Shown: in pieces, positions 17,935 to 25,791 of the stretch | How the letters are laid out: every line of letters begins with the position of its first letter | How positions within the stretch are numbered: position 1 is the stretch's first letter | DNA from: Stentor coeruleus | Taxonomy: Eukaryota; Ciliophora; Heterotrichea; Heterotrichida; Stentoridae | Assembly (NCBI GenBank): GCA_001970955.1 | Contig: MPUH01001026.1 | Span: 1-25,791 of the forward strand | Length of the DNA: 25,791 nt | Direction: 5' to 3' | Program-made: the position numbers and the translations under genes | Notes under the pieces: generated by a model | What the model was told of the DNA's origin: nothing | The model's database searches: none | Seen by the model: the letters and a program-made list of their open reading frames with translations, nothing else

Positions 17935-18022
17935 TGCGGGTATTTTTGTTAGGTTTTTCTGATGATGAGATTTAAAAGATAAAGTTTTTATATAATTATA
18001 TAGAAATTTATAATAACTAAAC

Positions 18023-18607
18023 TTATAAAGTGCCTTGAGTACTTAAACTACTTCTTGTCTTTAAGAAATCCATAGGCATCCTCCCTGTTTCTGCCATTTT
18101 CGACACACTTTCTCTACAGGGATTTAAATATCGTATAAGCCTCTTAGCATCATTTAACGGACATACTTTAGGTTCATGCAAATCCTTACTAAAACTAAAC
18201 CCAGGTGTTCCAGGCCTAATCTCTGTACTCGAAAAAACCTTCTTTAAACGTTTACTTTTACTCGAACGCTTAGAAACTGTATCTTTAACCCTTCCTTTCC
18301 CTTCAAAATCCAGTTTTACTTCATTTTCCTTTAGCACTTCAGAGCTTATTAAAGCTGTTTTTTCAATTCTTTTTATAGCGGTATTTAGTTCTTTAAGTTC
18401 AAGTTTCATTGAATTTAAAGCTTTGTTGATGTTGGTAGATGAAGATAGGATAGAGTTCAGAGTTGAAATTGTGAAAGGCATTTTGTGGGATATAAATTTC
18501 CTTATACCCAGAAGAGATGCGGCTTCTATAGCTTTGTCTCGTTGATGCTGAGGGAAGTTTTCTAGGAACTCTTGGATTTCTATGTTTTTGATAAGGAAAT
18601 CGAACAT
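18023..18607 (-). CDS. Hypothetical protein, paralogue of the gene at 17053-17646 (194 aa)
   Basis: A single frame starting MFDFLIKNIEIQEFLENFP. It aligns end to end with its downstream neighbour, at roughly half identical residues over the N-terminal 90 and in the C-terminal RPGTPGFSFSKDLHEPKVCPLNDAKRLIRYLNP block. The linker (about 95-130) is Lys/Arg/Ser-rich and diverged (KGRVKDTVSKRSSKSKRLKK) and could be a nuclear-localisation or nucleic-acid-binding stretch. The pair evidently arose by tandem duplication and is old enough for linkers to have diverged. Same orientation as its copy. Function is unknown; no domain is recognised. Confidence 0.82.
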   Translation of the reverse strand: MFDFLIKNIEIQEFLENFPQHQRDKAIEAASLLGIRKFISHKMPFTISTLNSILSSSTNINKALNSMKLELKELNTAIKRIEKTALISSEVLKENEVKLDFEGKGRVKDTVSKRSSKSKRLKKVFSSTEIRPGTPGFSFSKDLHEPKVCPLNDAKRLIRYLNPCRESVSKMAETGRMPMDFLKTRSSLSTQGTL

Positions 18608-19201
18608 TTTAGTTTAAAATTTATACCGTTAAGCTAGAGGGAGTGGAATTGATAGAGGGATTTTAAAGGTTTTAGCAAGATAAGGATGAGAATTTAAAGA
18701 GATTGTAATGTAGATGCTGATGTTTAGACTAGGATATAAGATAAAGTGATTGTTATTGGGAAATTTTTTTTTGTGAGTGTTAGGTTTAATATAAAGCTAG
18801 ATAAGGATGGGTTTATAAGTTTTGATTTAAGGTATGATTTTTTGGAGGGTTCGTAGATTGTTGTTCTTTTATTAGAGAATGGATTATGATAAAGTTTTTA
18901 AGATTTTTTTTGAAGATTTAAATGGTGATAATAGCTTAGATGTATATAAAGATTAATCAGATTTAGGAATATTAAATGAGTTTGATAAAAGCAATTATAT
19001 AATTTTATTATATTTATCTAAACAATAATAAACTACTTCAACACACAAAAATATTTTATCATATACTCATATTATTCATACCTAACCATAAATCTCTCAT
19101 TCAATATACTAAAATAATTTCCATCCCAAGTTTATAATCCTCTTCTCATATAAAACTTCATCCAACAACAAAAACTCATGTCACACTCTTATAATTATTT
19201 A
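18608..19201. other. Tandem (minus) intergenic region with strand-composition switch
   Basis: This 594-nt spacer lies between the 5' end of one minus gene (left) and the 3' end of the next (right). Positions 18661-18900 hold about 59 G and 6 C, and 19021-19200 about 42 C and 2 G, switching near 19000. No gene or RNA was recognised. Confidence 0.75.
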
Positions 19202-20623
19202 TTACTCAATTTCCTGTTGAGTTTTTATTATATAAGACATCTGGAGTTTTGTGTTTATCGCATGGATAACTACACCCCAATGATTCCTTTCCCTTTCTGC
19301 AGTCTGAATCATCTCAGAAAAATTATCTCTTGTTATCAGGGGTAAAATCCTTGGTTTTACCGGTTTTTGAGGATAGGGTACTTTTTCTTGATTCATAATC
19401 AAAATCTCAAATTCCTGTTCTTTATTAGCATAATCAATCTCTCTACATTCTTCAGTATACTTTTTTATTTGTTCTAAATAATCCTTAAGTTTAGTCCAAA
19501 TAAGCTTTGTTATATAGTGTTTTTTTATCTCTTCAGGTATAGTCGAAACCCCTAACGTCTTCTTCACCCGGGTTTTACTTTTTATAGTCCTTTTTTTCGT
19601 TTTGGTCAGTTTTTTTTTAAAAATAACAGCCTCAGATTCGTTCCACATATTCAAAAGCTTGTCATACAATATTTTTTTCAACGTCAAATACTTTTTTATA
19701 AATCTTTGCATTGTTAATATTGTCTTATGCCATTTAGCAATTGTATTAAATAACATCGAGCATGATAACACTTTTTCTATATTTAAAGCTACAAGATTCA
19801 TATACTTTTTTTTACGGGTTTTAAGCCAACTTTTCATATAAGGGACAAATAATAACATTAAAGTCTACATAAAAATCACTTTTATAGCTCTGTTTTTCCT
19901 GAAATTCTTTAAAATTAGTCTCATTTTTCCGATACATCTTGCAATTTGTTGGAATTTTTTCAACATAGAAAAAATCCTGATTCTAAGATTTTTTTTGTTT
20001 TTTATGAAAACTTTTAAGATAAAAATCATCCCCAGGGCTGATTTGAGGGTGACCCAGGTTTTTTTTATTTCTTTAATTTCTCCAAGTTTTTGATTGTATT
20101 CGATTCTTTTGTATTTTTCTTTTATTTTGTTTTCATGGACTTCTTTTTTGTGTTTTAGGATATTAGTATGGGCGATTTTTATGATTTCAGCTTTGATTTT
20201 TTTGAGTTCGGAACTTTTTTGGCGCTTTTGAACCTGCTGTTTTGTCGTTAGTCTTGAGAGGTCTTTGTTGTATTCAATTTTTTCAGTTAATTTTATTCGG
20301 CCAAAGGAAGGAACACGGGCTAAATAGTCATAAGCTGCACTTTTTTCAAATCTTGGCACTTTAGAAAACTCATGGCTTGGTCCACGTGAATGGGAATTTA
20401 TGTTGTATTTTCCTGGACCGACGCTTTCTGAAGTTGATGAAATATGCGAGAATTTTTTTTTGCTTGGAGCAATAACATAGCTTTTGTTTCTTATGTTCAT
20501 GTATAGAAACTTTACAGAAGCTGGTCTTTCATATGATATACTTTTAGCTTCATTTCGCTGCATGCATGAAGATCTAATATTTCTAGTTGGTGAGTCTGTT
20601 CTTATAGATAAAGCTGAATCCAT
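19202..20623 (-). CDS. PG-rich (STPGR/SHIPPO-like) helical protein (468 aa, one 15-nt intron)
   Basis: Exons 20623-19880 and 19864-19202. Unspliced, the frame stops at TAG 19865-19867; splicing gives ...RAIK-TLMLLFVPYMK... in frame. Residues about 67-93 (SVGPGKYNINSHSRGPSHEFSKVPRF) match the sperm-tail PG-rich repeat pattern GPGxY...G...F, known from axonemal or microtubule-associated proteins. From about 110 onward the protein is strongly basic and helical, with repeated hydrophobic/Lys helices (KMRLILKNFRKNRAIK, TMQRFIKKYLTLKKIL) resembling degenerate IQ or coiled-coil segments. PYPQKPVKPRILPLITR lies near 400. A ciliary or cortical microtubule role is the likeliest inference. It starts 37 nt after the upstream gene ends. 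Confidence 0.85.
19865..19879 (-). other. 15-nt spliceosomal intron, phase 0
   Basis: On the minus strand the sequence is GTGATTTTTATGTAG, with GT/AG ends and A at position 10. It contains an in-frame TAG if retained. Removing it joins the frames of 20623-19880 and 19864-19202. Confidence 0.88.
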
Positions 20624-20660
20624 TTAGTTTATGCAAAATTATTAAACTAAATTCCTAATC

Positions 20661-21695
20661 TTAATACATTGAGCCGATTTTCCCAGTAACTTGCTTATCG
20701 AATTTTTGCTTTAAAGCATCTTCTTTCCATTCAATAAGCCTATATGGTTTATTCGATACACTTTTCGAGTACTTAATAACTTCTTCTGCAGTAACAACAT
20801 TATGCCTAAAATCCCCAATACTAAAAACACTTTTCTGGGGCTGGTCTTTCTCAACAGTCAAAACTCTTTTAAGTTCTTTTCTCAAACAAGGATGTGGTAT
20901 TGTATTTAAATATTGATTGTTTTCCTTTCTAGGGAAATCAGTATGCATCCAAGCTGGAGCTAAATCAGATACATTTTGAAAATTCACGTCTCCATTATTT
21001 TTATCATAAGGTCCATACCTTCCTAATCTTTTTTGCCGGTTTCTAGACTTAGGACTTACAGTTATCCACCCTGTAATCCTACTAAGTACAGTAACAGTCC
21101 CATCAAATCCTTTGGACTTGGCAATATCGTGGTTTTTTACCATAGGGTTTTCTTTTATCTTAAACCACTCAGGGCAGTTCTCGCTTGGGTCTAAAACATC
21201 TTTATTTTTATCAATTTCAACAGGTCTCATTCTAGTCCTATACAGCCAATTCTCCTCAACATTGACAGCTGTATTGTTCCTTCTTTCTCTAATTTTGCTT
21301 TTAAACTCATCTTTACCAACAGTTTTCGCACATAAACTAGATGGTCTATTAGCTTGACTATATAAAACTCACCTAGCATATTCTCTTGATTTAATAACCT
21401 TAGCTTCAGTTAGTGAATAAGCTGGAAAAATCAATGACGTATCATTTTTTGATGAGTCAAAACATCCTGAATATAATCCTGGGGAGTAATATTTAGGTTT
21501 TGTATATGATGATTTGAGCTTTATTGGGATTTCATCGCTGTTATGAGGATTTCTTTGAAGAAGTTTTGCTGCAGCGTCTGGTTCAGAGATATGAGAACGG
21601 AAACATTCTGGCTTGCGGATTTTCTCTCCCTCACCAGCGGTATAATAAAGAAGACGAGGGTTATAGCGAGGTTTTGGGGGGATATTGCTAGACAT
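20661..21695 (-). CDS. Hypothetical protein (339 aa, one 15-nt intron)
   Basis: Exons 21695-21373 and 21357-20661. Splicing turns ...SREYAR-TGA into ...SREYA-SQANRPSSLCAKTVGKDEFKSKIRERRNNTAVNVEENWLYRTRMRPVEID..., continuing the downstream frame. I do not recognise the family. The N-terminus is Pro/Tyr/Gly-rich with PGLYSG and KPKYYSPG turns. The middle has conserved-looking aromatic blocks (ENCPEWFKIKENPMV, GRYGPYDKNNGDVNF, APAWMHTDFPRKENN), and the end is RLIEWKEDALKQKFDKQVTGKIGSMY. Such scattered Pro/Tyr/Trp motifs without a compact domain are common in ciliary microtubule-lumen proteins, but that is only a suggestion. It is flanked by same-strand genes at 90 nt (upstream) and 37 nt (downstream). 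Confidence 0.83.
21358..21372 (-). other. 15-nt spliceosomal intron, phase 2
   Basis: On the minus strand the sequence is GTGAGTTTTATATAG; it splits a Ser codon (AG|T). Retention gives AGG TGA, an in-frame stop. It has A at position 10 like the other four introns. Confidence 0.87.
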
Positions 21696-21785
21696 ATTGA
21701 TAGAGGTAAAAAAAAAAAATGTGATAAATGGGTAGCAGATTAAAAAATTATGATTTGATTATGAAGTTTAATCTAAACTAAGATT

Positions 21786-22865
21786 TTATACATAACTATC
21801 TTCTTTAACTTTCCTTTTCAAAGTTGTCCTAGCCAATGCACTCTGTGAAGAAGATCTTTTTTCTCTAAAACTCCCAATACTCTTACCAGTACTTCCTCTA
21901 ACCGGAGCTCTTAATAAAGGGCTTTTGTTTATGTTTGGGTTATTAGAAAAGTCAATGAAATTCTTGTTTTTATTCAAACATGTCATAGGTTTTCTAACTA
22001 AATCATTAAAACTGATTTCAGTTGATGTGTTATTATTAGATTGAGTTTTCCCATCATAAGTATTGAAAATTCCACTACAATCAAAAAAATCTTTATCTTC
22101 TTCTTGTATTTGACAGTTTATTTTTCTAACCCCTAAAACTGTTCTGTCTTCTACATGGCTTTTTTTTAAACCACGGTCCCAAAAGTCAATAATAAGTTTT
22201 AGTAAATCGTATAAGTCTTGATAAATACTTGATAAAGATTGTTTGTCAACAATTTCTAAAGACTTTTTGGCTTCGATTAAAGCTTTTTGAGAAATTTCTA
22301 GTTTTTTTAGGATTTCAGGCAAACTACGGATCAGTCTGTATAGTTTTCCTGAGTTTGAAAGATAAGATGTGAAAATTTCCCCGATTTTTCTTCGGAGACT
22401 AACTAGTTCTTTGTTTATAGACTCATCTATTTCCCCAAAGACTATTAGGAAACTTGTCACTAAAGCGTCGTAGTTCTCTGTTGGCTTGTATAATTTCTTT
22501 AAATCCTGTACTTTTCTTGCTGAGTATTTGTGAATTTCTATAGCAATTATATTTAACTCAGTTGTTGGGGTTATTAAATATGTTTTCAAAGCTGTTAAAA
22601 ATTGAGAGTTTTCTTTGTTTCTATCTAAAACTTGAGTTTTCATCAAAGTGTTTTCTTTTGATTGACTTCTAATGTTTTTATAATGCTCAATAGGTTTCTT
22701 TGTTAGCGATTTTTCTAAAGGGGTTTTTATTTTTATTTTTAAAGTCTGGTTTAATGAGCTCTGTAGGATTGAATTCAGCCTTTTTGCCTGTGGTTTTTTC
22801 ATTGAAAGCACAGGTGTGATTTCAGATCTTTTTTGTAAAGGAGAGATGCTTTTAGTTAAGTTCAT
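21786..22865 (-). CDS. Hypothetical helical protein with basic disordered ends (359 aa)
   Basis: A single frame from MNLTKSISPLQKRS to TAA. No family is recognised. Residues 1-80 are basic and Ser/Thr/Pro-rich with several SP/TP sites (ISPLQKR, KTPLEKSL, ITPVLSMKK). Residues about 85-235 form a helical domain with hydrophobic repeats (FLTALKTYLITP, YDALVTSFLIVFGEIDESI, LVSLRRKIGEIFTSYL, SIYQDLYDLLKLIIDFWDRGL). The tail from about 240 is Asn/Ser/Lys-rich and ends ALARTTLKRKVKEDSYV. No signal peptide or membrane segment. It heads a three-gene minus-strand cluster. Soluble scaffold or cytoskeletal regulator would fit, but function is unknown. Confidence 0.8.
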   Translation of the reverse strand: MNLTKSISPLQKRSEITPVLSMKKPQAKRLNSILQSSLNQTLKIKIKTPLEKSLTKKPIEHYKNIRSQSKENTLMKTQVLDRNKENSQFLTALKTYLITPTTELNIIAIEIHKYSARKVQDLKKLYKPTENYDALVTSFLIVFGEIDESINKELVSLRRKIGEIFTSYLSNSGKLYRLIRSLPEILKKLEISQKALIEAKKSLEIVDKQSLSSIYQDLYDLLKLIIDFWDRGLKKSHVEDRTVLGVRKINCQIQEEDKDFFDCSGIFNTYDGKTQSNNNTSTEISFNDLVRKPMTCLNKNKNFIDFSNNPNINKSPLLRAPVRGSTGKSIGSFREKRSSSQSALARTTLKRKVKEDSYV

Positions 22866-23961
22866 TTTTAAATTACAACGAATTTTTATGTTATGAGAGA
22901 TTTAAAGGAAAAACTTGTAGGTTTGGATTAGGTTATGGCTTATAAGATTAAAAATATTTAGGGTTAAGGTAGGGGATTGAGGAAAGATTTTGTATGTTTT
23001 TTTATTATGTGATTAGTAGATTAATTAGAGTGAAAAGGCTTGTGAGGTATTGGGAGGATAGAGTTTGATGGAGAATTATATGAGAAAATGAGAAGGATTT
23101 TAATTAGATTATTGTATTTAGGAAATAGATTTAAGATAGTAAGTTTAAAAATATTGTGAGCATGCTTAGAAGTTAAATTAAAGATTTTAGGTTTTCAAAG
23201 CTAGATTCACTAGAAAGTTAAAAATATATATTTGTGTACTAAGAAATTAACGCGATCTAGTTTATAATTCCACAAATTGAATTATAGCATTAAATCACTG
23301 GCCATGGGTATTATGCTTCTGACCATATTCAGCACAAACTAATTATGTTTAGCTATTTTTGTATTATATCTTTAAAGTATTCTCCAAAAATTTACCTGAA
23401 ATATTATAAAAACAAGCAAAGAATTGCAAAAGATAAATTCATATCATAAGAAAATGTATTATCATATAATTAGAATAAAAATTAATAATAGCTCATTTGA
23501 TATTTAAAAGGAAATTCATATATGCTAAGTATTTTTAGTAACTTTTTTACAAGAAAAAGTTCTGGATATTGAAAAGCTCAATTTAAAAACTTAGATAAAT
23601 TATAAAACACACAAATTCATATATTTTTCCTTATACTTTTGATAGTCCAAAAAAAAATCCTAAATAGATTCCTATAAAATCTACTTATAAAATTCCAATC
23701 TTTCCAATCTACTCCAAAAGTTCATAAACTCATCAATCCCTACCTCTTTTCACATCCACTTTATTCCTAACATAAATATTTCCTATTTATTACATTTATC
23801 TTATCCTCCAATGCTTTTCAAACCCTATTCCCTTAATAATTTAAAAAATATGCCAATTCAAAAATCAATCTCTAGGCTTTTAAAACCATCTCATCTATTT
23901 TAAACAAGAAAATTCATAACTTCCAAATAATTTCATAACTAATAATCAAATAAATATATCA
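22866..23961. other. Divergent intergenic region: strand-composition switch with a balanced core
   Basis: This 1,096-nt spacer lies between two 5' ends. Positions 22921-23160 hold about 64 G and 2 C, and 23641-23940 about 70 C and 9 G. Unlike the other spacers, the middle (23281-23580) is balanced (about 34 G, 35 C) and visually more complex. I looked for tRNA boxes and spliceosomal RNA landmarks and found none. No coding frame is supported. Confidence 0.75.
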
Positions 23962-25041
23962 ATGGGTAACACAAGTTTTACGGAAATAATCACTCCTACG
24001 CATTTAAGTAAATCTGATTTTGCATTCCAATATGCTATTGGCCGAGGGGGATTCGGTAAAGTATGGGTTGTAGAATTCAGAGGAGATGAGCAGGATTATG
24101 CTATGAAAGAAATGATGAAGCTCAGAATTATATCTAAGCAAAGCGTAAATTCAGTATTAAATGAACAAAAACTTTTAAGTGTTTTGAGGCATCCATTCAT
24201 AGTGAACATGAAATTCGCATTCCAGGACCGGGACAACTTATATCTAGTAATGGATTTAATGAAAGGAGGGGACTTGCGTTACCACATAAATCAGCACGAG
24301 CGTTTTTCTGAAGAAATAACCAAATTTTTCACTGCCTGTATAGTCACAGGTCTAGAATATCTTCATATAAACTCAATAATCCATCGTGACATAAAACCTG
24401 AAAACTTAGTCCTAGACAATAAAGGATATTTACGTATAACTGATTTCGGTATAGCTCGAATAATAACATCAGATAATACTCGAGATACTTCTGGAACCCC
24501 AGGATATATGGCTCCAGAAGTCCTTAATCGACAAAGACATAGTATTCCTGTTGATTATTTCGCTTTAGGGGTTATAATTTATGAGTTTATGACAGGAAGG
24601 CGACCTTATTTAGGTCGAAGCCGTAAAGAAATAAAAGATAGTATAATGGGGAGACAAGCGAAGCTTGTCAAATCTCAAGTTCCGAAAGGTTGGAGTTTAG
24701 AATCAGTTGATTTCGTTAACAAACTTTTAGAAAGAAAACCTGAAAATAGGCTTGGCTCGGGGGGGCCGAGCGAGGTTAAAAATCATGTTTGGCTTAGAGA
24801 CTTCCCATGGAAAGCTTTATTAGAGAAAAAAATAGATTCACCATTTAAACCAAAAGATGATGTAAATTTCGATCCTAGGGTTTTGATTAACTGGAAAGAT
24901 GATTTAGATTACTCAATAGATTTTTCAAGTATCCAGCCTTTATTTAAAAAGTATTACTATGACTGGAGAGAATCGAAAAATAAACCTAATGAGACAACTT
25001 TACAAGCAAAAATTGAAGATCTAGAAGTGATTCAAGTATAA
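23962..25041 (+). CDS. AGC-family protein kinase, STK32/YANK-like, N-myristoylation start (359 aa)
   Basis: The kinase domain spans about 20-280. It shows the glycine loop GRGGFGKV (27-34), AMKE with Lys49, helix-C Glu67, DLMKGGDLRYH (98-108), HRDIKPENL (141-149), DFG (161-163), TSGTPGYMAPE (176-186) and the AGC-type ENRLGSGG (261-268). All catalytic residues are present. The DLxxGGDLRYH block and an N-terminal MGN are features of the STK32/YANK subgroup, though the activation segment is nearer the PKA/PKG type. The start MGNTSFTE offers Gly2 for myristoylation, suggesting membrane attachment. A C-terminal extension follows, including FKPKDDVNFDP, with no clear FxxF hydrophobic motif at the end. 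It converges on the MGC-start gene, with 15 nt between stops. Confidence 0.93.
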   Translation: MGNTSFTEIITPTHLSKSDFAFQYAIGRGGFGKVWVVEFRGDEQDYAMKEMMKLRIISKQSVNSVLNEQKLLSVLRHPFIVNMKFAFQDRDNLYLVMDLMKGGDLRYHINQHERFSEEITKFFTACIVTGLEYLHINSIIHRDIKPENLVLDNKGYLRITDFGIARIITSDNTRDTSGTPGYMAPEVLNRQRHSIPVDYFALGVIIYEFMTGRRPYLGRSRKEIKDSIMGRQAKLVKSQVPKGWSLESVDFVNKLLERKPENRLGSGGPSEVKNHVWLRDFPWKALLEKKIDSPFKPKDDVNFDPRVLINWKDDLDYSIDFSSIQPLFKKYYYDWRESKNKPNETTLQAKIEDLEVIQV

Positions 25042-25056
25042 TATTGTTTATTATAA

Positions 25057-25470
25057 TTATACCTTATTAAGTAGTCTGAGTTTTACTGTTGAGTAGAGTT
25101 TATCAAGCCAATCTTCTATAGTTTTTTCAATAGACTCAGGCTTCGGGTTTTTAACTTGAGGTTTTTCAGGACCTTTAACATTAGAAACGCCTTCTGATTT
25201 AGGGTTAGCTGAGGTATTTCGTATTAGGAACCCACTTTCTTCAGGCTTTTCTACTGGAATCGTCGCTTTTTCTTGTGATTTGTTGGTTTTCTGGACGTTT
25301 GAATCATTTTGTGCTTTAAGCTCAGTTTCACCTTTTGGTTTATTCGCTGTATTAGAACTTGGAATTGGATTAGCCGGAGTACTCTGAGGCTTGACTTCTA
25401 CCTTTTCTGCGCTTTTAACTTTTATTGCGTCTTCCTTGGTCCGCCCTGATTTCGCTGTTGTGCAACCCAT
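25057..25470 (-). CDS. Disordered MGC-start protein, probably N-acylated (137 aa)
   Basis: The frame begins MGCTTAKSGR: Gly2 and Cys3 suit myristoylation plus palmitoylation, with Ser/Thr/Lys following. Residues 10-115 are Lys/Glu/Pro/Ser/Asn-rich and surely disordered (KVKSAEKVEVKPQ, GPEKPQVKNPKPE). The C-terminus, IEKTIEDWLDKLYSTVKLRLL, is an amphipathic helix that could bind a partner or membrane. No family is recognised. The stop is only 15 nt from that of the convergent AGC kinase, which also carries a predicted N-terminal acylation signal. Co-location at the membrane is possible, but a functional link is not shown. Confidence 0.78.
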   Translation of the reverse strand: MGCTTAKSGRTKEDAIKVKSAEKVEVKPQSTPANPIPSSNTANKPKGETELKAQNDSNVQKTNKSQEKATIPVEKPEESGFLIRNTSANPKSEGVSNVKGPEKPQVKNPKPESIEKTIEDWLDKLYSTVKLRLLNKV

Positions 25471-25791
25471 ATTTTATTAGCCTTTAGATTATTATCATAT
25501 AAAATCCTGGGTAAATTATAAGCATGATTCGAAAACTTTTAAGTAATATTAAAAGTCTAATTAAGGATTTGAATATTTTTTGATGTTGAACTTATATGAT
25601 TGGTATCATAAGTTCATGATTCTGGACTTGATGATTCTAATGATTTTTCCTGTTTTGGAATTGCCGAATGGGATATAAACTTTTATATATAGATATTAAG
25701 GAGTGGAAAATTGTCATATAAGTCAATACCGAATACTTATTTTGGTCCTGATATAGTATTGGTTGCTGTATAAGTATCTAGACCAGGTAGA
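25471..25791. other. Upstream region of the MGC-start gene, to the window edge
   Basis: No supported gene is seen. The plus strand is moderately G- and T-rich, in line with the left halves of the other spacers; the window ends before any switch. A 9-bp inverted repeat lies at 25587-25616. Confidence 0.6.
25587..25616. repeat. Short inverted repeat
   Basis: TGAACTTAT (25587-25595) and ATAAGTTCA (25608-25616) are perfect reverse complements around a 12-nt loop. It lies about 120 nt upstream of the MGC-start gene on its own strand. It could be a protein-binding site or chance in AT-rich DNA. Confidence 0.5.

Larger units (their letters stand above)
17647..18022. other. Spacer between tandem paralogues, containing a duplicated contig end
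   Basis: No gene is seen. The 376 nt contain a duplicated 137/138-nt stretch around N 17791, so the true spacer is probably about 238 nt. The plus strand is moderately G-rich, as expected for the 5' side of a minus-strand gene in this window, with only a short, weak shift near 18010. Confidence 0.75.

Noticed and set aside
21543..21743. Plus-strand frames opposite the minus-strand gene cluster (also 21112-21357, 19602-19841 and 17132-17383)
   Set aside because: They lie opposite well-supported genes and have no recognisable composition or domain; treated as shadows.
23281..23580. tRNA or spliceosomal snRNA in the balanced spacer core
   Set aside because: No A/B-box pair, cloverleaf, U6 ACAGAGA or other core motif could be found on either strand by eye.

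Overview
The window looks like macronuclear-type genomic DNA of a heterotrich ciliate, most likely Stentor or a close relative. This is an inference from three observations. Five interruptions in otherwise well-behaved reading frames are each repaired by removing a GT...AG intron of exactly 15 nt, the size class known from Stentor and other heterotrichs. The standard genetic code holds throughout: tryptophan is TGG wherever checked, and 13 of the 16 genes stop at TAA, 3 at TAG and none at TGA. Intergenic DNA is very AT-rich and genes are dense and short.

I find 16 protein genes. Left to right they are: a TPR + IQ-motif protein (+, 497-2164) facing a cAMP-receptor-like 7TM GPCR (-, 2224-3093); an unknown basic protein (+, 4149-4874); a CK1-type kinase with an altered catalytic loop (-, 5856-6935). 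Next is a plus-strand cluster: a MINDY deubiquitinase (7556-8668), a 41-aa-repeat protein rich in CDK-type sites (8747-9776), a 937-aa coiled-coil protein (9972-12785) and a small MGC-start, probably acylated protein (12805-13041). It is followed by a voltage-/cyclic-nucleotide-type K+ channel (14183-16596). Then come five minus-strand genes: two paralogues (17053-17646, 18023-18607), a PG-rich (STPGR/SHIPPO-like) helical protein (19202-20623) and two unknowns (20661-21695, 21786-22865). Last are an STK32/YANK-like AGC kinase with an MGN start (+, 23962-25041) and a convergent MGC-start disordered protein (-, 25057-25470). No rRNA, tRNA, transposon or CRISPR array was recognised.

Three single Ns (9481, 15833, 17791) each sit between two nearly identical 60-138 nt copies of the same sequence. 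These are best read as contig ends joined without merging their overlap. Collapsing them restores one gene across 9481 and one channel gene across 15833.

The most unusual signal is not a gene. Every long spacer is divided into a G/T-rich, C-poor left half and a C/A-rich, G-poor right half on the plus strand, whether the flanking genes are divergent, convergent or tandem. The clearest case is 13042-14182, where hand counts give 140 G : 13 C on the left and 2 G : 114 C on the right. Short spacers inside clusters lack a strong switch. The window therefore divides into about eight units of one to four genes, each entered through C-rich and left through G-rich DNA, reminiscent of the strand asymmetry at hypotrich nanochromosome ends.

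Many products suggest signalling at the membrane or cortex (GPCR, channel, kinases, acylated proteins) and cytoskeleton or cilia (IQ, coiled-coil, STPGR), but nothing in the sequence shows that they act in one pathway.
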